From positions 1-64,000 of the forward strand of contig NZ_FRCY01000016.1 in NCBI RefSeq assembly GCF_900143075.1: 64,000 nt of DNA, given 5' to 3'. The stretch comes from Cyclobacterium lianum (GTDB lineage Bacteria > Bacteroidota > Bacteroidia > Cytophagales > Cyclobacteriaceae). A model generated the notes under the pieces. It saw nothing but the letters and a program-made list of their open reading frames with translations, did no database searches and was not told the DNA's origin. Below, piece by piece: positions 16,586-24,441 of the stretch (position 1 is the stretch's first letter; each line of letters opens with the position of its first letter). The position numbers and the translations under genes are program-made.

Positions 16586-19363
16586 ATGAAATATTGCTAT
16601 TTTCTATTGGGGGTTTTTGGCATAATGTTGGCCTCGGTTTCTGCTGCCTGGGCCACGCACATCAGAGCGGGTGAAATCATTGCCGAGCGAATTTCTACCC
16701 AAACCCTTACCTACAAAATCACGGTGGTCGGATATACGGATACACGGTCTACGGTGGTTTTTGGTCCCGGAGAAATTGATTTTGGCGACGGCCGTACCGA
16801 AGTATTGAACACCGAAAGTGATTTTAATGTAACAGAAAGCCTGGGGGATAATATAGAAAAGAATATTTTTGTCATCACCCATACCTACCAGGGGCCGGGA
16901 AACTACACCATACGTTTCATGGAGTTTAACCGAAATGCCAATACATTGAATATGGATCAGTCGGTTGATACCCCCTTTTACATAGAGACGATGATAAGTA
17001 TTGATCCTTTTCTGGGCGTCAATAATTCACCAATACTCACCATTGCACCGGTAGATAACGGGGCGGTAAACCAAACATACATTCACAATCCCGGAGCCTA
17101 TGATCCAGATGGAGACAGCCTCGCCTATGTGCTGGACGTACCTAAGCAGGCGTTTCAGAGGGAAGTAAATAACTACAGAAGCCCTGCTTCCGGAGAATTC
17201 AGTTTTACCAGACAGGACGGCACTACCCCCCCTTTTCTTGAATTGGACCCGGTAACCGGAGACCTGATCTGGGACGCACCAGGGATTGCCGGACAATATA
17301 ACGTAGCATTTAGAATTGAAGAATGGCGGCGGGTAGCCGGAGAGTGGGTCCGCATAGGGTATGTGCTGCGGGACATGCAGATCATCATAGAAAATACCGA
17401 TAACCGAAGACCGGAACTGATCATGCCGGAAGACATCTGTGTAGAAGCGGGGACCAACATCACGGAAATTTTCCAGGGAATGGATCCTGATGGTGACCCG
17501 ATAATGATCGAAGTCTTTGGAGATCCGATTGAAATCACCTCATCGCCAGCATCCTACAGTCCCGAATCGGTTTTCCAGCCCTCTCCCGGAGTAATTGGTT
17601 TCGAATGGCAAACCATCTGCAATCATGTGAGGGCAAGAAATTATCAGGTGAGGGTAAGGATTCGTGACCAGCCCGATTCGGGTCCATCCCTGGTCGATAT
17701 TCAAACCTGGAACATCACCGTAGTGGCGCCGCCTCCAGTGCCCTATACCATCGAACAGCAGCAGGGCAGGTCGGCGGAACTGGAATGGGACCCCTACGTA
17801 TGTTCGAATGCTGCGGATACCATGCAGGTATGGCGCAGGATCAACAGCGACCCCTACGAGCCGGATTCCTGTGAAACCGGCATACGTGAAGGTTACCAAC
17901 TGGTCGGCACCACAAATATGGAAGCGGTTAACTTTAAGGACACCAATGAAGGTATGGGATTAAGTCCCGGGAATACCTATTGTTATCGCCTGGTGGCCGC
18001 CTTCCCGTTCCCCAGAAGTGGAGAAAGCTATGTTTCCGAGGAAATATGTATCACCGTGGATGTGGATGTACCGATCATCACGAATGTCAGCGTGGAGACT
18101 ACAGATGCAGAAGCAGGAGAAATGCTTGTCCGCTGGACCCCCCCTTACGACATTGATACAGAACTTTATCCCGGCCCTTATTCCTATGAGCTGATTCGAA
18201 ATCAGGGATTCATGGGGCAAAGCAATACCACTTCTCTCGTCACCACCACCGATACGGTATTCACCGATACGGATCTGAATACCGAAAATCTGGTGTATAA
18301 TTATAAAGTAATCCTCATTTCGGAGGGTGAGAAAATCGACACCAGCAGCATCGCTTCGTCTGTACGGGTAGACCCCACCATCATCAATGAGGCCATTGAG
18401 CTCAATTGGAGTTTTAATGTCCCCTGGAACAACGAAATAGCTTCTTTTCCTCACCTCGTATACCGAAACAGAACAGATCCCGAAGCAAACGACACCGAAA
18501 ATTTCACACTGATAGCTGAAGTAGATGTCACGCAGAATGGCTTTGTCTTTCTGGATGATGGCAGTCATAACGGCATACCATTGGACACGGAAAAGGAATA
18601 TTGCTATTATATCGTCACCAATGGCAATTATAACCTGGACATCCTTTCTTACCCGCTTGCCAATAATTCCCAGGTGGTATGTGCCAGACCCGATGATGAC
18701 CGGCTGCCGTGTCCGCCTGTATTGACCTATGAAGGGCCGGAATGTGAGGCATTTCTTGCAGACAAGCCCTGTAATTTCAGTGACTTCTATCACGATCTGA
18801 GTTGGGAACCTGATTTCTCCGGAGAATGTGATACCGAACTCAACGGGTACCGAATCTACTTTTCCGAGACAGGAGAAGAAGGGACGTTTAATGTCGTTAG
18901 TAACGTATCTGTAATCAATACGGCTACCCGCATAGAGGGCTTACTGGAGCTTAAAGGCTGCTATTATATTACGGCGATAGATCGTTCCGGAAATGAAAGC
19001 GAGCCCAGCAATATTGTTTGTATAGACAATTGCCCCAACTACGAATTGCCAAACGTATTCACTCCTGACGGCGATAATGTGAATGAAACCTTTCAGGCAT
19101 TCGATAATCCCTACGAGAAGTGCCCCAGATTTGTAGAAGCCGTCGAAATCAATATCTATAACCGATGGGGAGTTCAGGTGCATCAGTACAACAGCAGCCT
19201 GGCACCCGAGAACGACATTTATATCAACTGGGATGGCCGCGACACGGAAGGAAATGCACTGCCTGCAGGCACTTATTATTATGAAGCCACGGTACGATTT
19301 AACGTTCTCGATGAGAGCCTGCGACAAAGAAAGTTAAAAGGAACCATTCAAATATTGAAATGA
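16586..19363 (+). CDS. Large T9SS type B cargo protein with Ig/fibronectin-like modules
   Basis: A 925-residue secreted protein. The start at 16586 gives a signal peptide (MKYCYFLLGVFGIMLASVSAAWA); an earlier in-frame start at 16556 would lengthen it by ten polar residues. The middle consists of cadherin/PKD-like segments (AYDPDGDSLAYVLDVPKQ, GMDPDGDPIMIEVFG) and three or more fibronectin type III-like modules. The C-terminus has the gliding-motility-associated (CHU_C, type B) sorting domain: LPNVFTPDGDNVNETFQAF, INIYNRWGVQVHQY and INWDGRDTEGNALPAGTYYY. Such domains direct export by T9SS to the surface or medium. No catalytic domain is visible, so an adhesin or structural role is likely. It is monocistronic. 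Confidence 0.85.
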   Translation: MKYCYFLLGVFGIMLASVSAAWATHIRAGEIIAERISTQTLTYKITVVGYTDTRSTVVFGPGEIDFGDGRTEVLNTESDFNVTESLGDNIEKNIFVITHTYQGPGNYTIRFMEFNRNANTLNMDQSVDTPFYIETMISIDPFLGVNNSPILTIAPVDNGAVNQTYIHNPGAYDPDGDSLAYVLDVPKQAFQREVNNYRSPASGEFSFTRQDGTTPPFLELDPVTGDLIWDAPGIAGQYNVAFRIEEWRRVAGEWVRIGYVLRDMQIIIENTDNRRPELIMPEDICVEAGTNITEIFQGMDPDGDPIMIEVFGDPIEITSSPASYSPESVFQPSPGVIGFEWQTICNHVRARNYQVRVRIRDQPDSGPSLVDIQTWNITVVAPPPVPYTIEQQQGRSAELEWDPYVCSNAADTMQVWRRINSDPYEPDSCETGIREGYQLVGTTNMEAVNFKDTNEGMGLSPGNTYCYRLVAAFPFPRSGESYVSEEICITVDVDVPIITNVSVETTDAEAGEMLVRWTPPYDIDTELYPGPYSYELIRNQGFMGQSNTTSLVTTTDTVFTDTDLNTENLVYNYKVILISEGEKIDTSSIASSVRVDPTIINEAIELNWSFNVPWNNEIASFPHLVYRNRTDPEANDTENFTLIAEVDVTQNGFVFLDDGSHNGIPLDTEKEYCYYIVTNGNYNLDILSYPLANNSQVVCARPDDDRLPCPPVLTYEGPECEAFLADKPCNFSDFYHDLSWEPDFSGECDTELNGYRIYFSETGEEGTFNVVSNVSVINTATRIEGLLELKGCYYITAIDRSGNESEPSNIVCIDNCPNYELPNVFTPDGDNVNETFQAFDNPYEKCPRFVEAVEINIYNRWGVQVHQYNSSLAPENDIYINWDGRDTEGNALPAGTYYYEATVRFNVLDESLRQRKLKGTIQILK

Positions 19364-19367
19364 GCCG

Positions 19368-19375
19368 TATCTTTG
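19368..19375 (+). promoter_or_regulatory. Candidate -7 promoter box upstream of carbonic anhydrase
   Basis: TATCTTTG matches the Bacteroidota -7 consensus TAnnTTTG, 77 bp before the carbonic anhydrase ATG. No TTTG -33 element is found at the expected distance, so this is a weak call. Confidence 0.35.
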
Positions 19376-19451
19376 TTCTACCAATGAGTGGTCAGACAGA
19401 AGACATGCCTGTCAAAGAAATGAATTCAGTAAACCAAAAATAGATTAATAT

Positions 19452-20075
19452 ATGAGAGCCCACACTAAAGCGACCCAAGATAGCCTGAGCCCGGAAGCCG
19501 CCATGTCCATTTTAAAGGAGGGAAATGAGCGATTCGTAAGAAACCTCAGGTCAAACCGTAACCTTCTCCAGATGGTCAATGAAACCAGAGATGGACAATG
19601 GCCTTTTGCAGTAGTTTTGAGTTGTATTGATTCCAGAACATCCGCGGAATTGATTTTTGATCAGGGCTTGGGCGACATTTTCAGTGCCCGTGTTGCAGGA
19701 AATGTAGTGAACGAAGACATCCTCGGAAGTATGGAATATGCCGTCAAATATGCCGGCTCCAAACTAGTCCTGGTCCTCGGGCATACCAAATGCGGTGCGG
19801 TCACCAGTGCTTGCAAAAAAGTAAAAGACGGCAACATTACGGCTTTATTGCATAAAATCAAACCTGCCATCGAGCGTGCATCGAAGGAGTCCGATTCCGC
19901 TACCGATGATCCCAGGTTTATTGAAAGAGTGGCAGAGCTGAATGTATTTGAAGCGATGGAAGAAATCAGAGAAAGAAGTACCATCATCAGCGGCCTGGAA
20001 AAAGAAGGAAAAATCAAAGTAGTAGGTGCCGTTTATGATGTCGAAACCGGCCTGGTTTCATTTTTTGACGAATAA
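19452..20075 (+). CDS. Beta-class carbonic anhydrase
   Basis: A 207-residue zinc enzyme that interconverts carbon dioxide and bicarbonate, supplying bicarbonate for carboxylases such as the acetyl-CoA carboxylase of fatty-acid synthesis. The zinc ligands are Cys58 (SCIDSR, with the Asp60-Arg62 dyad), His111 and Cys114 (GHTKCGAV). No signal peptide is present, so it is cytoplasmic. It is followed by a good terminator and then by fabD, a functional neighbour but a separate transcription unit. Confidence 0.93.
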   Translation: MRAHTKATQDSLSPEAAMSILKEGNERFVRNLRSNRNLLQMVNETRDGQWPFAVVLSCIDSRTSAELIFDQGLGDIFSARVAGNVVNEDILGSMEYAVKYAGSKLVLVLGHTKCGAVTSACKKVKDGNITALLHKIKPAIERASKESDSATDDPRFIERVAELNVFEAMEEIRERSTIISGLEKEGKIKVVGAVYDVETGLVSFFDE

Positions 20076-20099
20076 AATCGATTCAAAAAAGGAAAGTGG

Positions 20100-20141
20100 T
20101 AAGGCAGGGAATCAATAGGGTTCTTCCTGCCTTATTTTTTT
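20100..20141 (+). terminator. Rho-independent terminator after carbonic anhydrase
   Basis: TAAGGCAGG (20100-20108) pairs with CCTGCCTTA (20126-20134), giving a 9-bp stem, and seven T residues follow (20135-20141). It lies 25 bp after the carbonic anhydrase stop. Confidence 0.85.
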
Positions 20142-20180
20142 GCTTATATTTACGCCCCTAACCAACAAAAACCTTTTGTC

Positions 20181-21059
20181 ATGATAGCTTATGTATTTCC
20201 GGGCCAGGGAGCCCAGTTTCCCGGGATGGGAAAAGACCTGTACCAGAATCGCGATAAAGCAAAAATATTGTTTGATCAGGCCAATGAAATCCTGGGATTC
20301 AAGATCACCGACATCATGTTTGAAGGCAGTCCGGAAGCTTTAAAGCAGACCAATGTCACCCAGCCGGCTGTATTCCTACATTCGGTAATTGTGGCACTGA
20401 CTTCAGAGGATTTTGATCCGGACATGGTAGCAGGCCATTCCCTGGGAGAGTTTTCAGCGCTGGTTGCCAATAGGGTGCTTACCTTTGAGGATGCCCTGAA
20501 GCTGGTTCATCAGAGGGCCCTGGCCATGCAGGAGGCCTGTGAGATAAATCCATCTACTATGGCAGCTGTATTAGGGCTACCTGATGATCAGGTAGAGGCG
20601 ATCTGTGCGGAGGTCGAGGGCCATGTGGTGGTTCCTGCCAATTACAACTGTCCCGGACAACTGGTCATTTCGGGAAGTATGGAAGGCATACAAATCGCCT
20701 GTGAGAAAATGAAAGCTGCAGGCGCAAAAAGAGCGCTGCCCTTGCCGGTAGGGGGAGCATTTCATTCCCCGCTGATGGAACCTGCCCGGGCCAGACTGGA
20801 AACAGCCATAAACCACACTTCATTTTCAGCTCCCATCTGCCCCATCTACCAAAATGTAAACGGTAGTGCTGTACAGGATATAGGGCAAATTAAGGAAAAT
20901 TTAAAGGCACAGTTGACTGCCCCGGTAAAATGGACCCAGTCGGTGCAAAACATGGTACATGACGGAGCGGTAAAATTTATCGAATGCGGGCCAGGAAAGG
21001 TGCTTCAGGGCCTGGTCAAAAAGATCCACAAAGAAGCCGAGATTGGAGCTTTGGATTAA
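20181..21059 (+). CDS. fabD: Malonyl-CoA:ACP transacylase
   Basis: A 292-residue enzyme that moves malonyl from CoA to acyl-carrier protein at the entry to fatty-acid synthesis. It has the opening FPGQGAQFPGMGKDLY, the nucleophile elbow GHSLGEFSA with Ser87, the catalytic histidine in GGAFHSPLM, and the closing ECGPGKVLQGLVKKI. The length is normal. It is convergent with folK. Confidence 0.95.
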   Translation: MIAYVFPGQGAQFPGMGKDLYQNRDKAKILFDQANEILGFKITDIMFEGSPEALKQTNVTQPAVFLHSVIVALTSEDFDPDMVAGHSLGEFSALVANRVLTFEDALKLVHQRALAMQEACEINPSTMAAVLGLPDDQVEAICAEVEGHVVVPANYNCPGQLVISGSMEGIQIACEKMKAAGAKRALPLPVGGAFHSPLMEPARARLETAINHTSFSAPICPIYQNVNGSAVQDIGQIKENLKAQLTAPVKWTQSVQNMVHDGAVKFIECGPGKVLQGLVKKIHKEAEIGALD

Positions 21060-21066
21060 ATTTTGC

Positions 21067-21100
21067 AATTAACCGTCAGCCCAGGGCCTGACGGTTAATT
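21067..21100. terminator. Hairpin shared by convergent fabD and folK
   Basis: AATTAACCGTCAG (21067-21079) is perfectly complementary to CTGACGGTTAATT (21088-21100) with an 8-nt loop. The stem contains the last codons and stop of folK (stop at 21069-21071), and starts 7 bp after the fabD stop. There is no long T run, so termination efficiency is uncertain, but the position between convergent genes fits. Confidence 0.55.
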
Positions 21101-21554
21101 GATCTTCACATTCTTTAAGCAGCTCCCTGTGGGTTAATTTTTTCACAGGATGCTCTTCGTCCGGCAATACTTCCACTAGCGGTATCAATACAAAATTTCT
21201 GGAAAGCATCTGCTGGTGTGGGATATGCAGGCGGTCCGTATGTATGGTACATTGATCAAAATAAAGAATATCAATATCCATGGTTCTGTCTCCCCACTTT
21301 CGCTCTCTTTTTCTACCCAAAAGGTTTTCCACACTTTGGATATAGTCCAGTGTCGCTTCCGGCTCCATGGTTGTCTGCAGCACGAGTACCTGATTGAGAT
21401 AGGGAGCCTGGGAATTCCCACCCCAGGCGGCCGTCTCATAAATTCCAGAGGCGCGGACCAGCTTCATATTTTCGAGCAACAAGCTCAAAGCCTTCCGCAT
21501 CAACGCCTGCCGGTCACCTACATTTCCTCCCAAACTTAATACCACCCTGTGCAT
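21069..21554 (-). CDS. folK: 2-amino-4-hydroxy-6-hydroxymethyldihydropteridine pyrophosphokinase
   Basis: A 161-residue HPPK that transfers pyrophosphate from ATP to 6-hydroxymethyl-dihydropterin in folate synthesis. It shows LSLGGNVGDRQ at the N-terminus, YETAAWGG, and the signature KWGDRTMDIDILYF with the two catalytic aspartates, followed by LHIPHQQMLSRNFVLIPLVEV. The length is normal. It diverges from sppA, with 79 bp between. Confidence 0.93.
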   Translation of the reverse strand: MHRVVLSLGGNVGDRQALMRKALSLLLENMKLVRASGIYETAAWGGNSQAPYLNQVLVLQTTMEPEATLDYIQSVENLLGRKRERKWGDRTMDIDILYFDQCTIHTDRLHIPHQQMLSRNFVLIPLVEVLPDEEHPVKKLTHRELLKECEDQLTVRPWADG

Positions 21555-21600
21555 GACAAATATTATTGTGCTGATCTTCTGAGTTTAATCAAAAATAGGT

Positions 21601-21608
21601 TATTTTTG
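21601..21608 (+). promoter_or_regulatory. Candidate -7 promoter box of sppA
   Basis: TATTTTTG is a perfect TAnnTTTG, 25 bp before the sppA ATG, implying a very short leader. No clear TTTG is found at the -33 position. Confidence 0.4.
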
Positions 21609-21633
21609 AAACTTAATAAAACAGATATAATTT

Positions 21634-23391
21634 ATGAAATTTTTAAGCAACGTTTTGGCTGTTATTGTGGGCTTACTGGTTTTCTGGGTGCTTGCATTTT
21701 TTGTGATCGCTGGAATAATTGCTGTCAGCGCCGGTTCTCAGGAGCCGGAAATTAAGGAAAACACCGTGTTGCATATCAATTTGAACGGGCTCAGCTTAGT
21801 GGAGCGCGCTCCTGAAGATGATCTTTCTTTACCGCCGCTGCCATTTGTTGGTGATGTGGGCCAGGTAGGATTGAATCAGCTTATCAAGGCCATAGATGCG
21901 GCTAAATTAAATGAAGACATCAAGGGAATTTACCTGGAAAGCGGATTGATTGCCGCCGGCCAATCCCATTTACTTGAAATCAGGAATGCGCTGGAAGATT
22001 TTAAGGAAAGCGGGAAGTTTATCCTGGCCTATGGGGAGTATTTTTCCGAATCCGGCTATTTCCTTTGCTCTATCGCAGATGAAATATACCTGAACCCTCT
22101 CGGCGACCTGGAATTTAATGGTCTGGTCGTAAACAGCGTTTTTTTAAAGGGTCTGCTTGATAAACTTGAGGTAAAACCGGTAATTTTTCGGGTCGGCGAG
22201 TTCAAGAGCGCGATAGAGCCCTTCATTTTGGAAAAGATGAGTGAAGAAAACAGGCTTCAAACAAAGGTTTTTCTTGAAGACTTGAATCAGGTAATGGTGA
22301 CAGAAATAGCCAGAAGCCGTTCCATTCCCACTGAAAGAATACAGGAAATTAACGACCAAATGTTGGTAAGGACCGGTCAGGATGCAGTAGACCTGGGGCT
22401 GGTAGATGCCCTTTGGTACGATGACCAGGTAAAAAACCAGCTAAGGGAAAAATTAGGCCTGGAAGAGGATGCAGACATTAACAGCATCAACGTTACGGGA
22501 TTGAATAAAACCTCTAAGGAGAAAAATCGCCTTTCCAGAAATCAAATAGCCCTGATCATCGCAGACGGTGAAATTGTAAGCGGAAGCAAGCCCAATCAAA
22601 TCAGTTCGGAAACTTTTTTAAAGGAAATTCGAAAGGCCAGAAAAAACGAGGATGTAAAAGCGATTGTGCTGCGGGTAAATTCACCAGGCGGCTCTGCTCT
22701 GGCCTCTGAGGTGATTTGGAGGGAGCTTGCCGAAGCCAAAAAAGTCAAGCCATTGATCGTTTCCATGTCCAACTATGCCGCGTCAGGTGGCTATTATATC
22801 GCTGCACCTGCAGATACCATCGTAGCACAGCCCAATACTATCACCGGTTCTATCGGGGTTTTCGGGCTCACATTTGACATCCAGGGGTTCTTGAATAATA
22901 AACTGGGCATTACCACTGATGCCGTAAGTACAGGCAGCTATTCTGATTTCCTGAACCCTACCAAAGAAATGTCTGAAGCTGAGAGAGCCATCATGCAAAA
23001 TTCCGTCGAGCAGGTCTATGACACCTTTATCACCCGGGTGGCAGAGGGAAGGGGAATGAGCCGGCAACAGGTAATAGAAATAGCCGGAGGACGGGTTTGG
23101 TCCGGACAGCGGGCAAAGGAAGTAGGTCTGGTTGATGTCTTGGGAGATTTTGAGGATGCGATCCAAATCGCTGCAGACAAGGCCGGTCTGGATGAAGATT
23201 ACCGGCTTGTCATGTACCCAAAACAAAAAAGCCTGCTGGAGCAACTGATGGCGGATCTGGGAGCAGATGTGCAGGGCGCTTATCAGCGGATAAAAATGGG
23301 ACATTCCTATGAGCTTTTTCAGGCAATTGAAAAGCTAAACAACTTGCAGGGAAAGATGGCCATCATGCCCTTTCTTCCGGAAATAAAATAA
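21634..23391 (+). CDS. sppA: Signal peptide peptidase SppA, 67K type
   Basis: A 585-residue membrane-anchored serine protease that degrades cleaved signal peptides. One N-terminal hydrophobic anchor (residues 4-32) is followed by two tandem SppA/ClpP-like domains. The dyad is split as in the E. coli type: Lys191 in the first half (VGEFKSAIEPF) and Ser384 in the second (SNYAASGGYYIAAPADTIVA). The length is normal for the long form. It is transcribed with the EEP gene 43 bp (or 64 bp) downstream. Confidence 0.93.
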   Translation: MKFLSNVLAVIVGLLVFWVLAFFVIAGIIAVSAGSQEPEIKENTVLHINLNGLSLVERAPEDDLSLPPLPFVGDVGQVGLNQLIKAIDAAKLNEDIKGIYLESGLIAAGQSHLLEIRNALEDFKESGKFILAYGEYFSESGYFLCSIADEIYLNPLGDLEFNGLVVNSVFLKGLLDKLEVKPVIFRVGEFKSAIEPFILEKMSEENRLQTKVFLEDLNQVMVTEIARSRSIPTERIQEINDQMLVRTGQDAVDLGLVDALWYDDQVKNQLREKLGLEEDADINSINVTGLNKTSKEKNRLSRNQIALIIADGEIVSGSKPNQISSETFLKEIRKARKNEDVKAIVLRVNSPGGSALASEVIWRELAEAKKVKPLIVSMSNYAASGGYYIAAPADTIVAQPNTITGSIGVFGLTFDIQGFLNNKLGITTDAVSTGSYSDFLNPTKEMSEAERAIMQNSVEQVYDTFITRVAEGRGMSRQQVIEIAGGRVWSGQRAKEVGLVDVLGDFEDAIQIAADKAGLDEDYRLVMYPKQKSLLEQLMADLGADVQGAYQRIKMGHSYELFQAIEKLNNLQGKMAIMPFLPEIK

Positions 23392-23455
23392 TCGATTTGA
23401 AATTCTTCATTATTTAACGAAATACATATCCTCCGTGATCAATTTACATTGCCGC

Positions 23456-24316
23456 ATGAATTCCATTATCATTAAATACCTGATTGTATTTTCATTTTTC
23501 GTACTTATTTCCAAACCAGATTTGCAAGCCCAGGAAAGCTATAATATCGCGACCTACAACATTCGATTCGATAACCCGGGAGACGAAGGAAACCTTTGGG
23601 AGGACCGGGCGCCTCATTTAATCAATCTGATTCGGTTTCATGAAATGGATATTGTCGGAACGCAGGAGGGACTGTACACCCAATTGGAAGACATCAGCAA
23701 GGACTTGCAATTCCCATATATCGGCGTAGGTAGGGATACTGGCGGCCAGGAAGGAGAATTCAGCGCAGTTTTTTACAATCCCGAAAAGTTTGAGTTGCTT
23801 GACAAAAATACTTTCTGGCTCTCCCCTACTCCCGACAAGCCTTCAAAAGGCTGGGACGCTGCCCTCAACCGCGTATGCTCCTGGGGTAAATTTCAAACCA
23901 AAGACGGGAAAATGTTTTACGTGTTTAATGTACATTATGACCATGTTGGGCAAAAGGCCAGGGAAGAAAGCAGCAAATTGTTACTCAAAAAGATCGAAGC
24001 TATCAATACGGACAATCTACCCTGCATCGTAACAGGAGATTTTAATGTTGAGGAAGAGAACCCCGCTTACAAAGAACTGCTCAAAGACGGACGCCTCAAA
24101 GACAGCAAAGATGCCTCCAGGACACCATCTCACGGAACGCCAGGAACTTTTAATGCGTTCAACTGGGATTTATTACCAGATCGGAGAATCGATTACGTTT
24201 TTATTACCGATGGATTTGTAGTAAACCATCATGCCACGCTTACAGACAACTATGGCAAAAAATACCCTTCCGATCATTTTCCGGTGATGGTTCGGCTGAT
24301 GTTTCCGGAAAAATAA
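23456..24316 (+). CDS. Secreted endonuclease/exonuclease/phosphatase-family hydrolase
   Basis: A 286-residue protein with an N-terminal signal sequence (IIIKYLIVFSFFVLIS, then a cleavable LQAQ) and an EEP fold. The catalytic elements are visible: YNIRFDNPGDEGNLW with the metal-site Asn, VGTQEG with the metal-site Glu, FNVHYDHVG, GDFNVEEENPAY, RRIDYVFI and the final SDHFPVM histidine. Members cleave phosphodiesters in nucleic acids, inositol phosphates or sphingomyelin, and the substrate here is unknown. I preferred the ATG at 23456 over an in-frame GTG at 23435. Confidence 0.88.
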   Translation: MNSIIIKYLIVFSFFVLISKPDLQAQESYNIATYNIRFDNPGDEGNLWEDRAPHLINLIRFHEMDIVGTQEGLYTQLEDISKDLQFPYIGVGRDTGGQEGEFSAVFYNPEKFELLDKNTFWLSPTPDKPSKGWDAALNRVCSWGKFQTKDGKMFYVFNVHYDHVGQKAREESSKLLLKKIEAINTDNLPCIVTGDFNVEEENPAYKELLKDGRLKDSKDASRTPSHGTPGTFNAFNWDLLPDRRIDYVFITDGFVVNHHATLTDNYGKKYPSDHFPVMVRLMFPEK

Positions 24317-24412
24317 TCTCTGCAACATAGTTCCCTCAGCCGCCCCAGGGCTATGGACATTAATTTTTTTGAATTCGATGGCTCAAAAGGTATTCCTTCA
24401 GCCATAAAATAT

Positions 24413-24420
24413 TAATTTTG
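24413..24420 (+). promoter_or_regulatory. Candidate -7 promoter box of valS
   Basis: TAATTTTG fits TAnnTTTG exactly, 21 bp before the ATG at 24442. The box overlaps an in-frame TTG (24418) that would otherwise be a possible upstream start, which supports the ATG as the true start. No convincing -33 TTTG is present. Confidence 0.4.
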
Positions 24421-24441
24421 CCCTTCAAATTTATCATCAGC

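Noticed and set aside
17960-18793. 277-codon minus-strand frame inside the T9SS cargo gene
   Set aside because: It lies opposite a well-supported gene, has no domain or signal features and reads as the complement of its codon pattern.
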